The notes under the pieces were generated by a model. The model had not been told where the DNA came from, ran no database searches, and worked only from the letters and a program-made list of their open reading frames with translations. Source: Spinactinospora alkalitolerans (GTDB lineage Bacteria > Actinomycetota > Actinomycetes > Streptosporangiales > Streptosporangiaceae). Taken from it: 64,000 nucleotides of DNA. Position numbers and translations under genes: made by a program. The stretch covers positions 620,001-684,000 of the forward strand of contig NZ_JACCCC010000001.1 in the NCBI RefSeq assembly GCF_013408795.1, in the 5' to 3' direction. Positions 42,384 through 50,722 of this stretch are shown one piece after another. Within the stretch, counting starts at the first letter, position 1. Each line of letters starts with the position of its first letter.

Positions 42384-42962
42384 GTGGGCGCGCAGCGGTG
42401 GCTGGTCGTGGGGTTGGGCAACCCCAGGCCGAAGTACGCCGGGAACCGGCACAACGTCGGTTTCATGGTGGCCGACGCGCTGGCCGCCCGCGCCGGTGAG
42501 CGCTGGAAGGCGCACCGGGCGCACGCCGAGGTGGCCGAGACGCGGGTCGCGGGCGTGCCGGCGGTGCTGGCCAAGCCGCGCTCCTACATGAACCTCTCCG
42601 GCGGCCCGGTCGCCGGGCTCTGCTCGTTCTACAAGATTCCGCTGGAGCGCGTCCTCGTCGTCCACGACGAGTTGGACGTCGCCTACGGAGCCCTGAAGCT
42701 CAAGCGCGGCGGCGGCGCGGGCGGGCACAACGGCCTGCGCTCCATCAGCAAGTCGCTGGACGGCCCCGACTACGTCCGGGTCCGCTTCGGTATCGGCCGC
42801 CCGCCGGGCCGCATGGATCCGGCCGCGTTCGTGCTGAAGGACTTCTCCGGCTCCGAGGCCAAGGAGCTCGACCTCAACATCGAGCGCGCCGCCGACGCGG
42901 TCGAGACCGTGCTGGCCGACGGCCTGGAGAAGGCGCAGAACGTCTACCACACCGCCCAGTAG
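42384..42962 (+). CDS. pth: Peptidyl-tRNA hydrolase
   Basis: This ~192-aa enzyme frees tRNA from stalled peptidyl-tRNA. Motifs: [23 protein letters not shown] (catalytic His in NRHNVG), [17 protein letters not shown] and [11 protein letters not shown]. Two starts compete: GTG 42384, four bases after GGGGGAG, gives the usual length, while ATG 42303 would add a 27-residue extension with no family counterpart. Follows rplY. In many actinomycetes mfd lies close by; here the polysaccharide island intervenes. Confidence 0.92.
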   Translation: MGAQRWLVVGLGNPRPKYAGNRHNVGFMVADALAARAGERWKAHRAHAEVAETRVAGVPAVLAKPRSYMNLSGGPVAGLCSFYKIPLERVLVVHDELDVAYGALKLKRGGGAGGHNGLRSISKSLDGPDYVRVRFGIGRPPGRMDPAAFVLKDFSGSEAKELDLNIERAADAVETVLADGLEKAQNVYHTAQ

Positions 42963-43309
42963 CGGCTCCCCCTCCGCCCGCGGGACCCGGGCCCTGCGGG
43001 TGCCCGGGGCGGGCGGCGCGCCCGGTTCGGGCGCGGTGCGGTTCTCCCCGCGGACCGGTCGGTCGGCAGAGGGGCGGCCGGGTCCGGATGCCGGATTCCG
43101 GGGCTAAACCGGGGTTGTACTCACTTGACCTGGACTGTGCACGGGTTTTCCCCATCACCCTCAGTGACGTTACGCGACTTCTCCGTCACGTTTGGCTACT
43201 GTTCACGGGTCAGATCGTGTTCCACGCCCCCTGACTCATTTCGCTGTGGTTCGTACCGTCGTGTCGTGCCGCCATGCGGGTCGGAGCGGGCGATGTCGAG
43301 GTGGGGGTC
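42963..43309 (+). promoter_or_regulatory. pth-to-island boundary region
   Basis: No gene in these 347 bases. Near the pth stop, CCCGGGC (42986-42992) and GCCCGGG (43002-43008) give a modest terminator hairpin. From about 43100 the sequence turns AT-richer (TTGACC at about 43126; GTGACG and CGTCAC forming an inverted repeat around 43163-43188), a likely promoter and operator region for the rightward island operon. GAGGTGGGGG sits just before ATG 43310. Confidence 0.45.
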
Positions 43310-44776
43310 ATGGCCGTCTTCAGCGCAGTGGAGGTCGGTACCGGGCGGGCACCGGTCGCAGGGGTACTCCCCGACTGGACGAGGTCCTATGTCGGCGGGC
43401 TGCTCGGCATCGATCTGAGCTGCGCGGTCGTCGCCGGGCTGCTGGCCGTCCAACTTCGCTTCGCGGAGATGATCACCACCGAGACGGCCTTTCCCTACGT
43501 CCTGTTATCGCTGGCGCTGCCGCTGCTGTGGACGGTCGCCGTCGCGCTCGCGGGAGGGTACGAGCGGCGCTTCATCGGGGTGGGGACCGAGGAGTTCCGG
43601 CGCGTTCTGACCGCCGGGGTGATGGCGACCGCGGCCGTGGCGATCGCGGCCTACGCCACCAAGACCGATGTCGCCCGCGGGTACGTGCTGGTCGCGCTGC
43701 CCGCGGTGACGCTGATGAGCCTGACCATCCGCTACGCCTGGCGCAAGCGGCTGCACCGGCGCCGCAGGGCCGGGGTGTGCATGCGCAGGGTGGTGGTCGT
43801 CGGCCACAGCGGCGGCGCGCGCGATCTCATCCGGCAGTTCCGCCGCGAGCCCTATCACGGCATGGACGTGGTGGGGGTGTGCGTGCCCGACGGCCAGTGC
43901 GCCCCGGACCTCTCCGACATCGACGGCTGCCCGGTCTACGGGGCCTTCTCGGCGGTGCCGGCGGCGGTCGAGGCCGGCGGGGCCGATACGGTCGCGGTGC
44001 TGACCTGCCCGGAGATGGACGGCGCCGAACTGCGCAGGCTCGCCTGGCGGTTGGAGAAGAGCGGGACGGATCTGACCGTCGCGCCGGCGCTGATGGAGGT
44101 GGCTGGTCCGCGCACGACGATCCGTCCGGTGGCGGGCCTGCCCCTGCTGCACGTGGAGCACCCGGAGCTCGCGGGCGTGCGCCGGCTGGTGAAGGGCCTC
44201 TACGACAGGGTGGCGGCCGGGCTCGCCCTGGTCCTGCTGTCCCCGTTGTTCGCGGTGATCGTGCTGCTGATCCGGGCCGGCGGCTCGGGGCCGGCGCTGT
44301 TCCGCCAGACCCGTGTGGGCAAGGACGGGGCGGAGTTCACCCTGTACAAGTTCCGTACGATGGTGGTCGGTGCGGAGGCGCTCAAGGCGGTGCTGCACCC
44401 CCGTAACGAGCACGACGGCGTGCTGTTCAAGATGCGCAGGGATCCTCGGATCACCCCGGTGGGCGCCTGGTTGCGGCGGTACTCGCTCGACGAGCTGCCG
44501 CAGTTGATCAACGTGCTCCTGGGGGACATGTCCCTGGTCGGGCCGCGGCCGCCGCTCCCGGAGGAGGTGGCCGAGTACGGCTACGACGTCCGGCGGCGAC
44601 TGGTGGTGAAACCGGGCATGACGGGGCTGTGGCAGGTCAGCGGGCGCGCGGACCTCTCGTGGGAGGAATCCGTCCGACTGGATCTGCGTTACGTGGAAAA
44701 CTGGTCGCTGACCCTGGACGTCCAGATCCTGTGGAAGACGTGGTCAGCGGTGATCCGTGGAGCGGGAGCATACTGA
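43310..44776 (+). CDS. Polyprenyl-phosphate sugar-1-phosphate transferase
   Basis: This 488-aa initiating transferase starts polysaccharide repeat-unit synthesis by moving a sugar phosphate onto undecaprenyl phosphate. Four N-terminal helices (about 20-145), a CoA-binding-like middle domain (VVVVGHSGGARDLIRQFRREPYHGMDVVGVC), one further helix (LALVLLSPLFAVIVLLIRAGG), then the catalytic tail: FRQTRVGKDGAEFTLYKFRTM, RRYSLDELPQLINVLLGDMSLVGPRPPLPEE and KPGMTGLWQVSGR. ATG 43310 after GAGGTGGGGG is preferred over ATG 43274. First gene of the rightward island arm; cysQ follows after five bases. Confidence 0.92.
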   Translation: MAVFSAVEVGTGRAPVAGVLPDWTRSYVGGLLGIDLSCAVVAGLLAVQLRFAEMITTETAFPYVLLSLALPLLWTVAVALAGGYERRFIGVGTEEFRRVLTAGVMATAAVAIAAYATKTDVARGYVLVALPAVTLMSLTIRYAWRKRLHRRRRAGVCMRRVVVVGHSGGARDLIRQFRREPYHGMDVVGVCVPDGQCAPDLSDIDGCPVYGAFSAVPAAVEAGGADTVAVLTCPEMDGAELRRLAWRLEKSGTDLTVAPALMEVAGPRTTIRPVAGLPLLHVEHPELAGVRRLVKGLYDRVAAGLALVLLSPLFAVIVLLIRAGGSGPALFRQTRVGKDGAEFTLYKFRTMVVGAEALKAVLHPRNEHDGVLFKMRRDPRITPVGAWLRRYSLDELPQLINVLLGDMSLVGPRPPLPEEVAEYGYDVRRRLVVKPGMTGLWQVSGRADLSWEESVRLDLRYVENWSLTLDVQILWKTWSAVIRGAGAY

Positions 44777-44781
44777 GTCTG

Positions 44782-45573
44782 GTGAGCACCATCCGAAATG
44801 ATCATGAGGTGGCGCGGGATCTCGCCACGGAGGCGGGGCAGCAGTTGCTGCGGTTGCGCGCGCGCAACGGTTTCGAGGAGCCCGAGGTGCTGCGCACCCT
44901 GGGTGATCGCCTGTCGCACGAGTTCCTGTTCTCCGCGCTGGGCCGGCTGCGCCCCAGTGACGCCGTGCTGTCGGAGGAGGGCGTCGACGACCGCGCGCGG
45001 CTGAGCGCCCGGCGGGTGTGGATCATCGATCCGCTCGACGGGACGCGGGAGTTCGCCGAGGCCGGCCGGGTCGACTGGGCGGTGCACGTCGCGCTCTGGG
45101 AGAACGGCGAGCTGGTGGCGGGCGCGGTCTCCCTTCCGGCGCAGGGCAGCACCCTGTCCACGGTGGATCCGCCGTGGCTGCCGGACGAGCGCCCTTCGGG
45201 CCAGCGCCTGCGCATCACCACCAGCAGGACCCGTCCGCCGGAGTTCGTGCAGCGGCTGGCCACCCGCATGGGGGCCGAGGTCGTGCCCATGGGGTCGGCC
45301 GGCGCCAAGATCTGCGCGGTGCTGCTGGGCATCGCCGACATCTACCTGCACGCAGGCGGCCAGTACGAGTGGGACAGCGCGGCTCCGGTCGCCGTCGCGC
45401 AGGCCGCCGGGCTGCACGCTTCGCGCATCGACGGCGCGAAGCTGGCCTACAACGAGACCGACCCGTCCCTTCCCGATATCCTGGTATGCCGACCGGAATT
45501 GTCGAGTATGTTGTTAGCCAGCATCCGTAATGTCGCGGATCTGGACAGTGCAGGTCCACACGCGGGTGGCTGA
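44782..45573 (+). CDS. cysQ: 3'(2'),5'-bisphosphate nucleotidase CysQ
   Basis: This 263-aa inositol-monophosphatase-fold enzyme removes the 3'-phosphate from PAP, the by-product of PAPS-dependent sulfotransferases. Metal-site motifs: LSEEGVDD (Glu), IIDPLDGTREFAE (Asp-x-Asp-Gly-Thr), MGSAGAKICAVLLGIADIYLHAGGQYEWDSAAP (Asp near the C-terminus). GTG 44782 begins five bases after the sugar-transferase stop. Placement next to cysDN and two sulfotransferases supports PAP disposal in glycan sulfation rather than general inositol metabolism. Confidence 0.88.
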   Translation: MSTIRNDHEVARDLATEAGQQLLRLRARNGFEEPEVLRTLGDRLSHEFLFSALGRLRPSDAVLSEEGVDDRARLSARRVWIIDPLDGTREFAEAGRVDWAVHVALWENGELVAGAVSLPAQGSTLSTVDPPWLPDERPSGQRLRITTSRTRPPEFVQRLATRMGAEVVPMGSAGAKICAVLLGIADIYLHAGGQYEWDSAAPVAVAQAAGLHASRIDGAKLAYNETDPSLPDILVCRPELSSMLLASIRNVADLDSAGPHAGG

Positions 45574-45614
45574 CGCCCCCGCCGCTGTGAGTGACGCGAG
45601 CGTGAGGCGGATTC

Positions 45615-46553
45615 ATGAGCCAGGCGATTCAGGCCAGTCAGCCACTGGGGCGCTACCAGCTCTCCCAGCTCGATTTCCTCGAGGCCGAGGCGATCTTCAT
45701 CATGCGCGAGGTGGCGGCCGAGTTCGAACGTCCCGTCCTGCTCTTCTCGGGCGGCAAGGACTCCGTGGTCATGCTCCGCCTCGCCGAGAAGGCCTTCTGG
45801 CCGGGGGCGATCCCGTTCCCGGTGATGCACGTCGACACCGGGCACAACTTCCCCGAGGTCATGGAGTTCCGCGACCGCCGCGTGGCCGAGGCCGGCGTGC
45901 GCCTGGTCGTGGCGTCGGTGCAGGAGCAGATCGACGCGGGCAAGGTCACCGAGCCCACCGGCCGGTGGGCCAGCCGCAACCGGCTGCAGACCTCGGCGCT
46001 GCTGGAGGCGATCGAGGACAACGGGTTCGACGCGGCGTTCGGCGGCGCCCGGCGCGACGAGGAGAAGGCGCGGGCCAAGGAGCGGATCTTCTCCTTCCGC
46101 GACGAGTTCGGCCAGTGGGACCCCAAGAACCAGCGGCCGGAGCTGTGGGGCACCTTCAACACCCGCATCGACCGGGGCGAGCACATCCGGGTGTTCCCGC
46201 TGTCGAACTGGACCGAGCTCGACATCTGGGGCTACATCGGGCGCGAGCGCCTCGACCTGCCCTCGATCTACTTCACGCACAGGCGCCGCGTGTTCGAGCG
46301 TGACGGCATCCTGCTCGCCGACAATCCCCACATCGTCCGCGATGACGACGAGGAGCTGTTCGAGGCGACGGTCCGCTACCGCACGGTGGGCGACATGACC
46401 TGCACCGGCGCGGTCCGCTCCACCGCCGACGGGCTCGACGAGATCATGGCCGAGATCGCGGCCACCCGCATCACCGAGCGCGGCCAGACGCGCGCCGACG
46501 ACCGCTCCAGCGAGGCCGCCATGGAGGACCGCAAGCGCGAGGGCTACTTCTAG
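45615..46553 (+). CDS. cysD: Sulfate adenylyltransferase subunit 2 CysD
   Basis: This 312-aa PP-loop ATP pyrophosphatase subunit of ATP sulfurylase makes APS from sulfate and ATP. Motifs: VLLFSGGKDSVVMLRLAEKAF (PP-loop), MHVDTGHNFPEVMEFRD, GGARRDEEKARAKERIFSFRD, LSNWTELDIWGYI and the C-terminal RYRTVGDMTCTG and REGYF. Works with CysN 63 bases downstream. Its place inside a polysaccharide island rather than a cysteine operon argues for a role in sulfation. Confidence 0.96.
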   Translation: MSQAIQASQPLGRYQLSQLDFLEAEAIFIMREVAAEFERPVLLFSGGKDSVVMLRLAEKAFWPGAIPFPVMHVDTGHNFPEVMEFRDRRVAEAGVRLVVASVQEQIDAGKVTEPTGRWASRNRLQTSALLEAIEDNGFDAAFGGARRDEEKARAKERIFSFRDEFGQWDPKNQRPELWGTFNTRIDRGEHIRVFPLSNWTELDIWGYIGRERLDLPSIYFTHRRRVFERDGILLADNPHIVRDDDEELFEATVRYRTVGDMTCTGAVRSTADGLDEIMAEIAATRITERGQTRADDRSSEAAMEDRKREGYF

Positions 46554-46616
46554 CCGGGGCCGGGGACCGCCCCACCGCCGCGTACCCCTTATCGACTCCT
46601 TTGGGACTACCTGCAC

Positions 46617-47885
46617 ATGAGCACTGACATCCTGCGGTTCGCCACGGCCGGCTCCGTCGACGACGGCAAGAGCACCCTGATCGGCCGACTGCTGTACGAC
46701 TCCAAGTCCATCTTCGAGGACCAGCTCGACGCCGTGGAGCGCACCAGCCGCACCCGCGGCGAGGAGCAGACCAACCTCGCGCTGCTCACCGACGGCCTGC
46801 GCGCCGAGCGCGAGCAGGGCATCACGATCGACGTGGCCTACCGCTACTTCGCGACGCCGCGCCGGACCTTCATCATCGCCGACACCCCGGGCCACATCCA
46901 GTACACCCGCAACATGGTCACCGGGGCCTCGACCTCGGACCTGGCGATCATCCTGGTGGACGCGCGCAAGGGCCTGCAGGAGCAGAGCCGCCGCCACGCG
47001 TTCCTGGCCACCCTGCTGCAGGTGCCGCACCTGGTGCTCGCGGTCAACAAGATGGACCTGGTCGACTACGACCAGCAGCGCTTCGAGGAGATCAAGCAGG
47101 AGTTCTCGGCGTTCGCGACCAAGCTCGACGTCACCGACCTCACCTTCATCCCGCTCTCGGCGCTGCACGGCGACAACGTGGTGGACCGCTCGCTGAACAT
47201 GCCCTGGTACGACGGGCCCTCGCTGCTGCACCACCTGGAGAACGTGCACATCGCCTCCGACCGCAACCTGATCGACGTGCGCTTCCCGGTGCAGTACGTG
47301 ATCCGGCCGCACAAGGCCGACGACCCGGAGCTGCACGACTACCGCGGCTACGCCGGCCAGGTCGCCGGCGGCGTGCTCAAACCGGGCGACGAGGTGACGC
47401 ACCTGCCCTCGGGGCTCGACACCCGCATCGCCAAGATCCTCACCGCCGACGGCGAGGTCGAGGAGGCGTTCTCCCCGATGTCGGTGACGCTGCTGCTCGA
47501 GGACGACATCGACATCTCGCGCGGCGACATGATCTGCCGGCCCAACAACAAGCCGGCCGTCACCCAGGACGTCGACGCGATGATCTGCTGGATGGCCGAG
47601 AGCCGCAGGCTCACGCCGCGCTCCAAGCTGATCATCAAGCACACCACCCGCACGGCCAAGGCGGTGGTGCGCGACCTGTTCTACCGGCTGGACGTCAACA
47701 CGCTGCACCGCGACGAGGACGCCACCGAGCTCGCGCTCAACGAGATCGGCCGGGTCAGTCTCCGGGGGACCCAGCCGCTGTTCGCCGACGAGTACAAGCG
47801 CAACCGGATGACCGGCGGGTTCATCCTGATCGACGAGGGGACGAACACGACGGTGGCCGCGGGCATGATCGTGCAGGCGGGCTGA
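46617..47885 (+). CDS. cysN: Sulfate adenylyltransferase subunit 1 CysN
   Basis: This 422-aa EF-Tu-like GTPase drives APS formation by CysD. Motifs: ATAGSVDDGKSTLIGRLLYDS (P loop), GITIDVAYRYF, ADTPGHIQYTRNM and VNKMDLV. Two beta-barrel domains follow (about 225-420). It ends without the CysC APS-kinase domain that is fused to some homologues, so PAPS synthesis needs an APS kinase from elsewhere. ATG 46617 has only a weak ribosome-binding site. Confidence 0.95.
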   Translation: MSTDILRFATAGSVDDGKSTLIGRLLYDSKSIFEDQLDAVERTSRTRGEEQTNLALLTDGLRAEREQGITIDVAYRYFATPRRTFIIADTPGHIQYTRNMVTGASTSDLAIILVDARKGLQEQSRRHAFLATLLQVPHLVLAVNKMDLVDYDQQRFEEIKQEFSAFATKLDVTDLTFIPLSALHGDNVVDRSLNMPWYDGPSLLHHLENVHIASDRNLIDVRFPVQYVIRPHKADDPELHDYRGYAGQVAGGVLKPGDEVTHLPSGLDTRIAKILTADGEVEEAFSPMSVTLLLEDDIDISRGDMICRPNNKPAVTQDVDAMICWMAESRRLTPRSKLIIKHTTRTAKAVVRDLFYRLDVNTLHRDEDATELALNEIGRVSLRGTQPLFADEYKRNRMTGGFILIDEGTNTTVAAGMIVQAG

Positions 47886-47948
47886 GGCGGGCGCGCGGGG
47901 GCCGAAGAGAGTCGGCCTCCGCGTGGGCGAGCTGAAGACCAGCAACGA

Positions 47949-47983
47949 TCACTCACAGTAGTAATCTACGTTCGTGTGAGTGA
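47949..47983. promoter_or_regulatory. Inverted repeat at sulfotransferase start
   Basis: TCACTCACA (47949-47957) and TGTGAGTGA (47975-47983) form a 9+9 bp inverted repeat that spans a TAATCT -10 (47962-47967) and the GTG start codon at 47976. The -10 is eight bases from the start, so this looks like an internal, regulated, leaderless promoter within the island. Confidence 0.5.
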
Positions 47984-48899
47984 CTATCAATTGGTCTTCG
48001 TCGGCGGCCTCGGCCGGTCCGGTTCGACCCTGATCGAGCGGCTCCTCGGCGAGCTGCCGGACGTGTGCTCGGTGGGCGAGCTGGTGCACATGTGGCGGCG
48101 CAGCCTCGTGGACGGCGAGCCGTGCGGCTGCGGTGCGCCGTTCGCCGACTGCTCCTTCTGGAGCGCCGTCGGCGTCGAGGCGTTCGGCGGCTGGGATCGG
48201 CTCGACGCCCGTGAGGTGCTCGACCTCAAGGATTCGGTGGACCGTACCCGGTTCGTGCCGCGGCTGCTGAGCCGGGAGCTGCCCGCCGAGGCGGCCGAGC
48301 GGGTGCGCCGCTACACCGATCTCTACGACCGCCTCTACGCCGCGATCGCGAGCGTGAGCGGCTGCGCCGTCGTGGTCGACTCCAGCAAGCACGCCTCACT
48401 CGCGGCGTGCCTGTGGCGCCGCTACGGCCGCCGGATGCGCGTCCTGCACGTGGTGCGCGACCCGCGCGCCGTCGCCCACTCCTGGGGCAAGCGGGTCCCG
48501 CGCCCCGATGCCATGCGGAGCAGTCCCGAGCAGGAGATGGCCCGCCGCTCCCCCGGAGGGACCGCGGTGCAGTGGATGGCGCAGAACGCGGTGCTGGCGT
48601 CGCTGGCCCGACGCGGCGCCCCCACCCGGCGGGTTCGCTACGAGGACTTCGTCGCCGCGCCGGTCAGGGAGTTCCGTGCCATCGCCGGCTTCGTCGGGCA
48701 CCACGGGGAGGTGCCGCTGGCTCCCGACGGCACGGCGCGGCTCTCGTGCACCCACACGGTCTCGGGCAACCCGATGCGGTTCACGACGGGGCCGGTGGCC
48801 GTGCGCGCCGACACCTCGTGGCAGGGCGGTCTCGCCCGCAGGGACCGGATCACGGTGTCGGTCCTGACGGCTCCGGCCCGGTGGCGTTACGGCTATTGA
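47976..48899 (+). CDS. PAPS-dependent sulfotransferase
   Basis: This 307-aa protein has the sulfotransferase P-loop-like fold. The 5'-phosphosulfate loop is FVGGLGRSGSTLIERLL (about 8-24) and the 3'-phosphate-binding region is VVDSSKHA followed by VLHVVRDPRAVAHSWGKR. Three cysteines (CGCGAPFADC) lie near 50-60, a pattern seen in bacterial carbohydrate sulfotransferases. It probably sulfates a sugar of the island's glycan. No Shine-Dalgarno site; start GTG 47976 lies inside an inverted repeat. Follows cysN by 90 bases. Confidence 0.85.
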   Translation: MSDYQLVFVGGLGRSGSTLIERLLGELPDVCSVGELVHMWRRSLVDGEPCGCGAPFADCSFWSAVGVEAFGGWDRLDAREVLDLKDSVDRTRFVPRLLSRELPAEAAERVRRYTDLYDRLYAAIASVSGCAVVVDSSKHASLAACLWRRYGRRMRVLHVVRDPRAVAHSWGKRVPRPDAMRSSPEQEMARRSPGGTAVQWMAQNAVLASLARRGAPTRRVRYEDFVAAPVREFRAIAGFVGHHGEVPLAPDGTARLSCTHTVSGNPMRFTTGPVAVRADTSWQGGLARRDRITVSVLTAPARWRYGY

Positions 48900-48994
48900 C
48901 GGCAGGGAGGGCCGACTCGCCACTTTTGGTCACTTAGTGTGAATGGATGCGCGCATGTGGTAACCAATTGTGTATGCGCGGAAAAAGAGGTTCC

Positions 48995-50371
48995 GTGAAG
49001 ACGGGGGGCGCGTGCCGATCCCGGCCCAGTGGTGATCGGCGTCGGACCGGGAGGTTCGGTGCGGCTCTGTGCGCGGCGACGCTGTTCGCCACCGCGTGCG
49101 GCCACGCCGCGATGCGGCCGGTGAGCGTGCACGACGACCCTTCGGCTTCGCCATTGCAGTACCCGTCCGACGAGGGGCGGGCGATGCCCGTCCCGACCCC
49201 GTCGGGTCCGTCGGGCCCGTCGCCCCGGCCGGGGTGCGGGGTGAGCGAGATCCTGGAGCCGTCCTGCGGCGTCTGGTGGGGGGCCAGCCCGTGGCAGAAG
49301 GACATCCACTCGCTCGAGGAGGCCATCGGCCGCTCGATGGACATCGTCTACACCTGGCACGGCATCGACCAGCGCGACATCCCCAACGAGCGGGAGCGCC
49401 GCCTCGTCAGCGAGGGCAGGTTCCTGCACGTCAACATCGAGGCCAGGCGCTTCACCCGGCCGGGCCATCCGCCGGTGCGCTACCGCCGGATCATCGACGG
49501 CGACTTCGACGAGGAGTTGACCTCGCAGGCGCGCGGAATCGCCGACCTCGGCGTTCCCGTCTACGTCACGTTCGACCACGAGGCCGACGCCAACAAGCGC
49601 TACAACAGGCGCGGCACCCCGGAGGAGTTCACCGAGGCCTGGCGGCACATCGTGGACCTGTACCGGGACGAGGCCGCCGACAACGCGGTCTTCGTGTGGA
49701 ACGTGACCGGCTGGGAGGACAACTTCGACCGGCTGCCCGGCCTGTGGCCCGGCAACGACTACGTCGACTGGCTGAGCTGGGAGGCCTACAACATGACCGG
49801 CTGCGAGCTGCAGCCGAACTGGGACCACGTGGACTCCTTCGAGGAGGCCCTGGCCCCGATGTACGAATGGGTCCAGGCCAACGGCGAGGAGCACGGCATC
49901 GACCCCGACAAGCCGGTGATGATCGGCGAGATGGGCACGGTGCCGATCCCCGGGGACCCCGCCGCCACCCGGCGGTGGTACGCCGACATCCCCGAGACGC
50001 TGCGCGAGTACGAGCGCGTCCGCGCGGTCAAGATCTGGGACGGCATGACCGCGCCCACCTGCGACTTCCGGGTGCTGCACAACGAGTACGCCATGGCAGG
50101 CTTCATCGACGCGAGCAGGGACGACTACGTCAACATCCCGCCGCAGGCCTACGAGGCGATCCAGGACGCCCTGGAGCTGGCCGAGGGGCTCGGGAAGGAC
50201 CGGCCGCAGGACGGCCCGTCCGGCCCGTCCCGGTGGCTGCACGGCAGGCCCCAGGGAGGCGGCGGGATCCCCGGTACCGGGGGAGCCGAAGGGGTTCCCG
50301 ACGCCGGAGGAGCCGAGAGGGTTCCCGATACCGGGGGAGTCGAAGGGGTCCCCGGCGCCAGGGGGTTTTGA
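48995..50371 (+). CDS. GH26-like glycoside hydrolase lipoprotein
   Basis: This 458-aa protein has a basic N-terminus, a hydrophobic signal with lipobox-like LFATAC, then a TIM-barrel hydrolase resembling GH26 endo-glycanases. Likely acid/base Glu in VTFDHEADANKRYN, likely nucleophile Glu in PVMIGEMGT, and aromatic motifs WNVTGWEDNFDRLPGLWPGNDYVDWLSWEAYN. The C-terminus is a Gly/Pro-rich tail with three 9-residue repeats of the type GGAEGVPDA. GTG 48995 follows AAGAGG; ATG 48947 would add 16 residues. It would trim, release or remodel the polysaccharide at the cell surface; the linkage cut is unknown. Confidence 0.78.
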   Translation: MKTGGACRSRPSGDRRRTGRFGAALCAATLFATACGHAAMRPVSVHDDPSASPLQYPSDEGRAMPVPTPSGPSGPSPRPGCGVSEILEPSCGVWWGASPWQKDIHSLEEAIGRSMDIVYTWHGIDQRDIPNERERRLVSEGRFLHVNIEARRFTRPGHPPVRYRRIIDGDFDEELTSQARGIADLGVPVYVTFDHEADANKRYNRRGTPEEFTEAWRHIVDLYRDEAADNAVFVWNVTGWEDNFDRLPGLWPGNDYVDWLSWEAYNMTGCELQPNWDHVDSFEEALAPMYEWVQANGEEHGIDPDKPVMIGEMGTVPIPGDPAATRRWYADIPETLREYERVRAVKIWDGMTAPTCDFRVLHNEYAMAGFIDASRDDYVNIPPQAYEAIQDALELAEGLGKDRPQDGPSGPSRWLHGRPQGGGGIPGTGGAEGVPDAGGAERVPDTGGVEGVPGARGF

Positions 50372-50722
50372 AGCTCGGCCCCGTGAAGGGGTGAAGGAGA
50401 CTTTGACTCCAGGGAGTCTTGAAACCTCAGCCTCAGGAGGGGGTTCGCGCGGGTGCGGTTCTCTCGTGCGGCCGCAGGCCCGTTGAGGTGAACGTCGCAC
50501 CCGTGCGCGAAGCGGACCGCCGCCTTTGGTGCACACCGTGACCATGGTTTCGGTCTGGTCCACAGGACGCCCGGTGTGCTTCGCGCGGAGCCGGGCACCC
50601 CGCACACGGGCCTGCGGCCGCACGACGGGCCGCCCGTTCACCGCGAACCCCTATGGCCGGGGTTCACAACCCCCTGTGGTCGAGCTTCAAGGCTCCCTGT
50701 GGCCGAGGCGTCGGCCGGGGCA
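50372..50722. repeat. Intergenic repeat family, copy C
   Basis: This 351-base gap between the two convergent island arms has no gene. It has a perfect 20-bp inverted repeat (50464-50483 and 50606-50625, TCGTGCGGCCGCAGGCCCGT). At its right end are two tandem 23-nt modules (50651-50673 and 50674-50696) and the start of a third. Each begins CTRTGGYCG and ends in a small hairpin such as GGGGTTCACAACCCC. The interior order matches copy B near 60 kb. It could also terminate both convergent operons. Confidence 0.7.
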
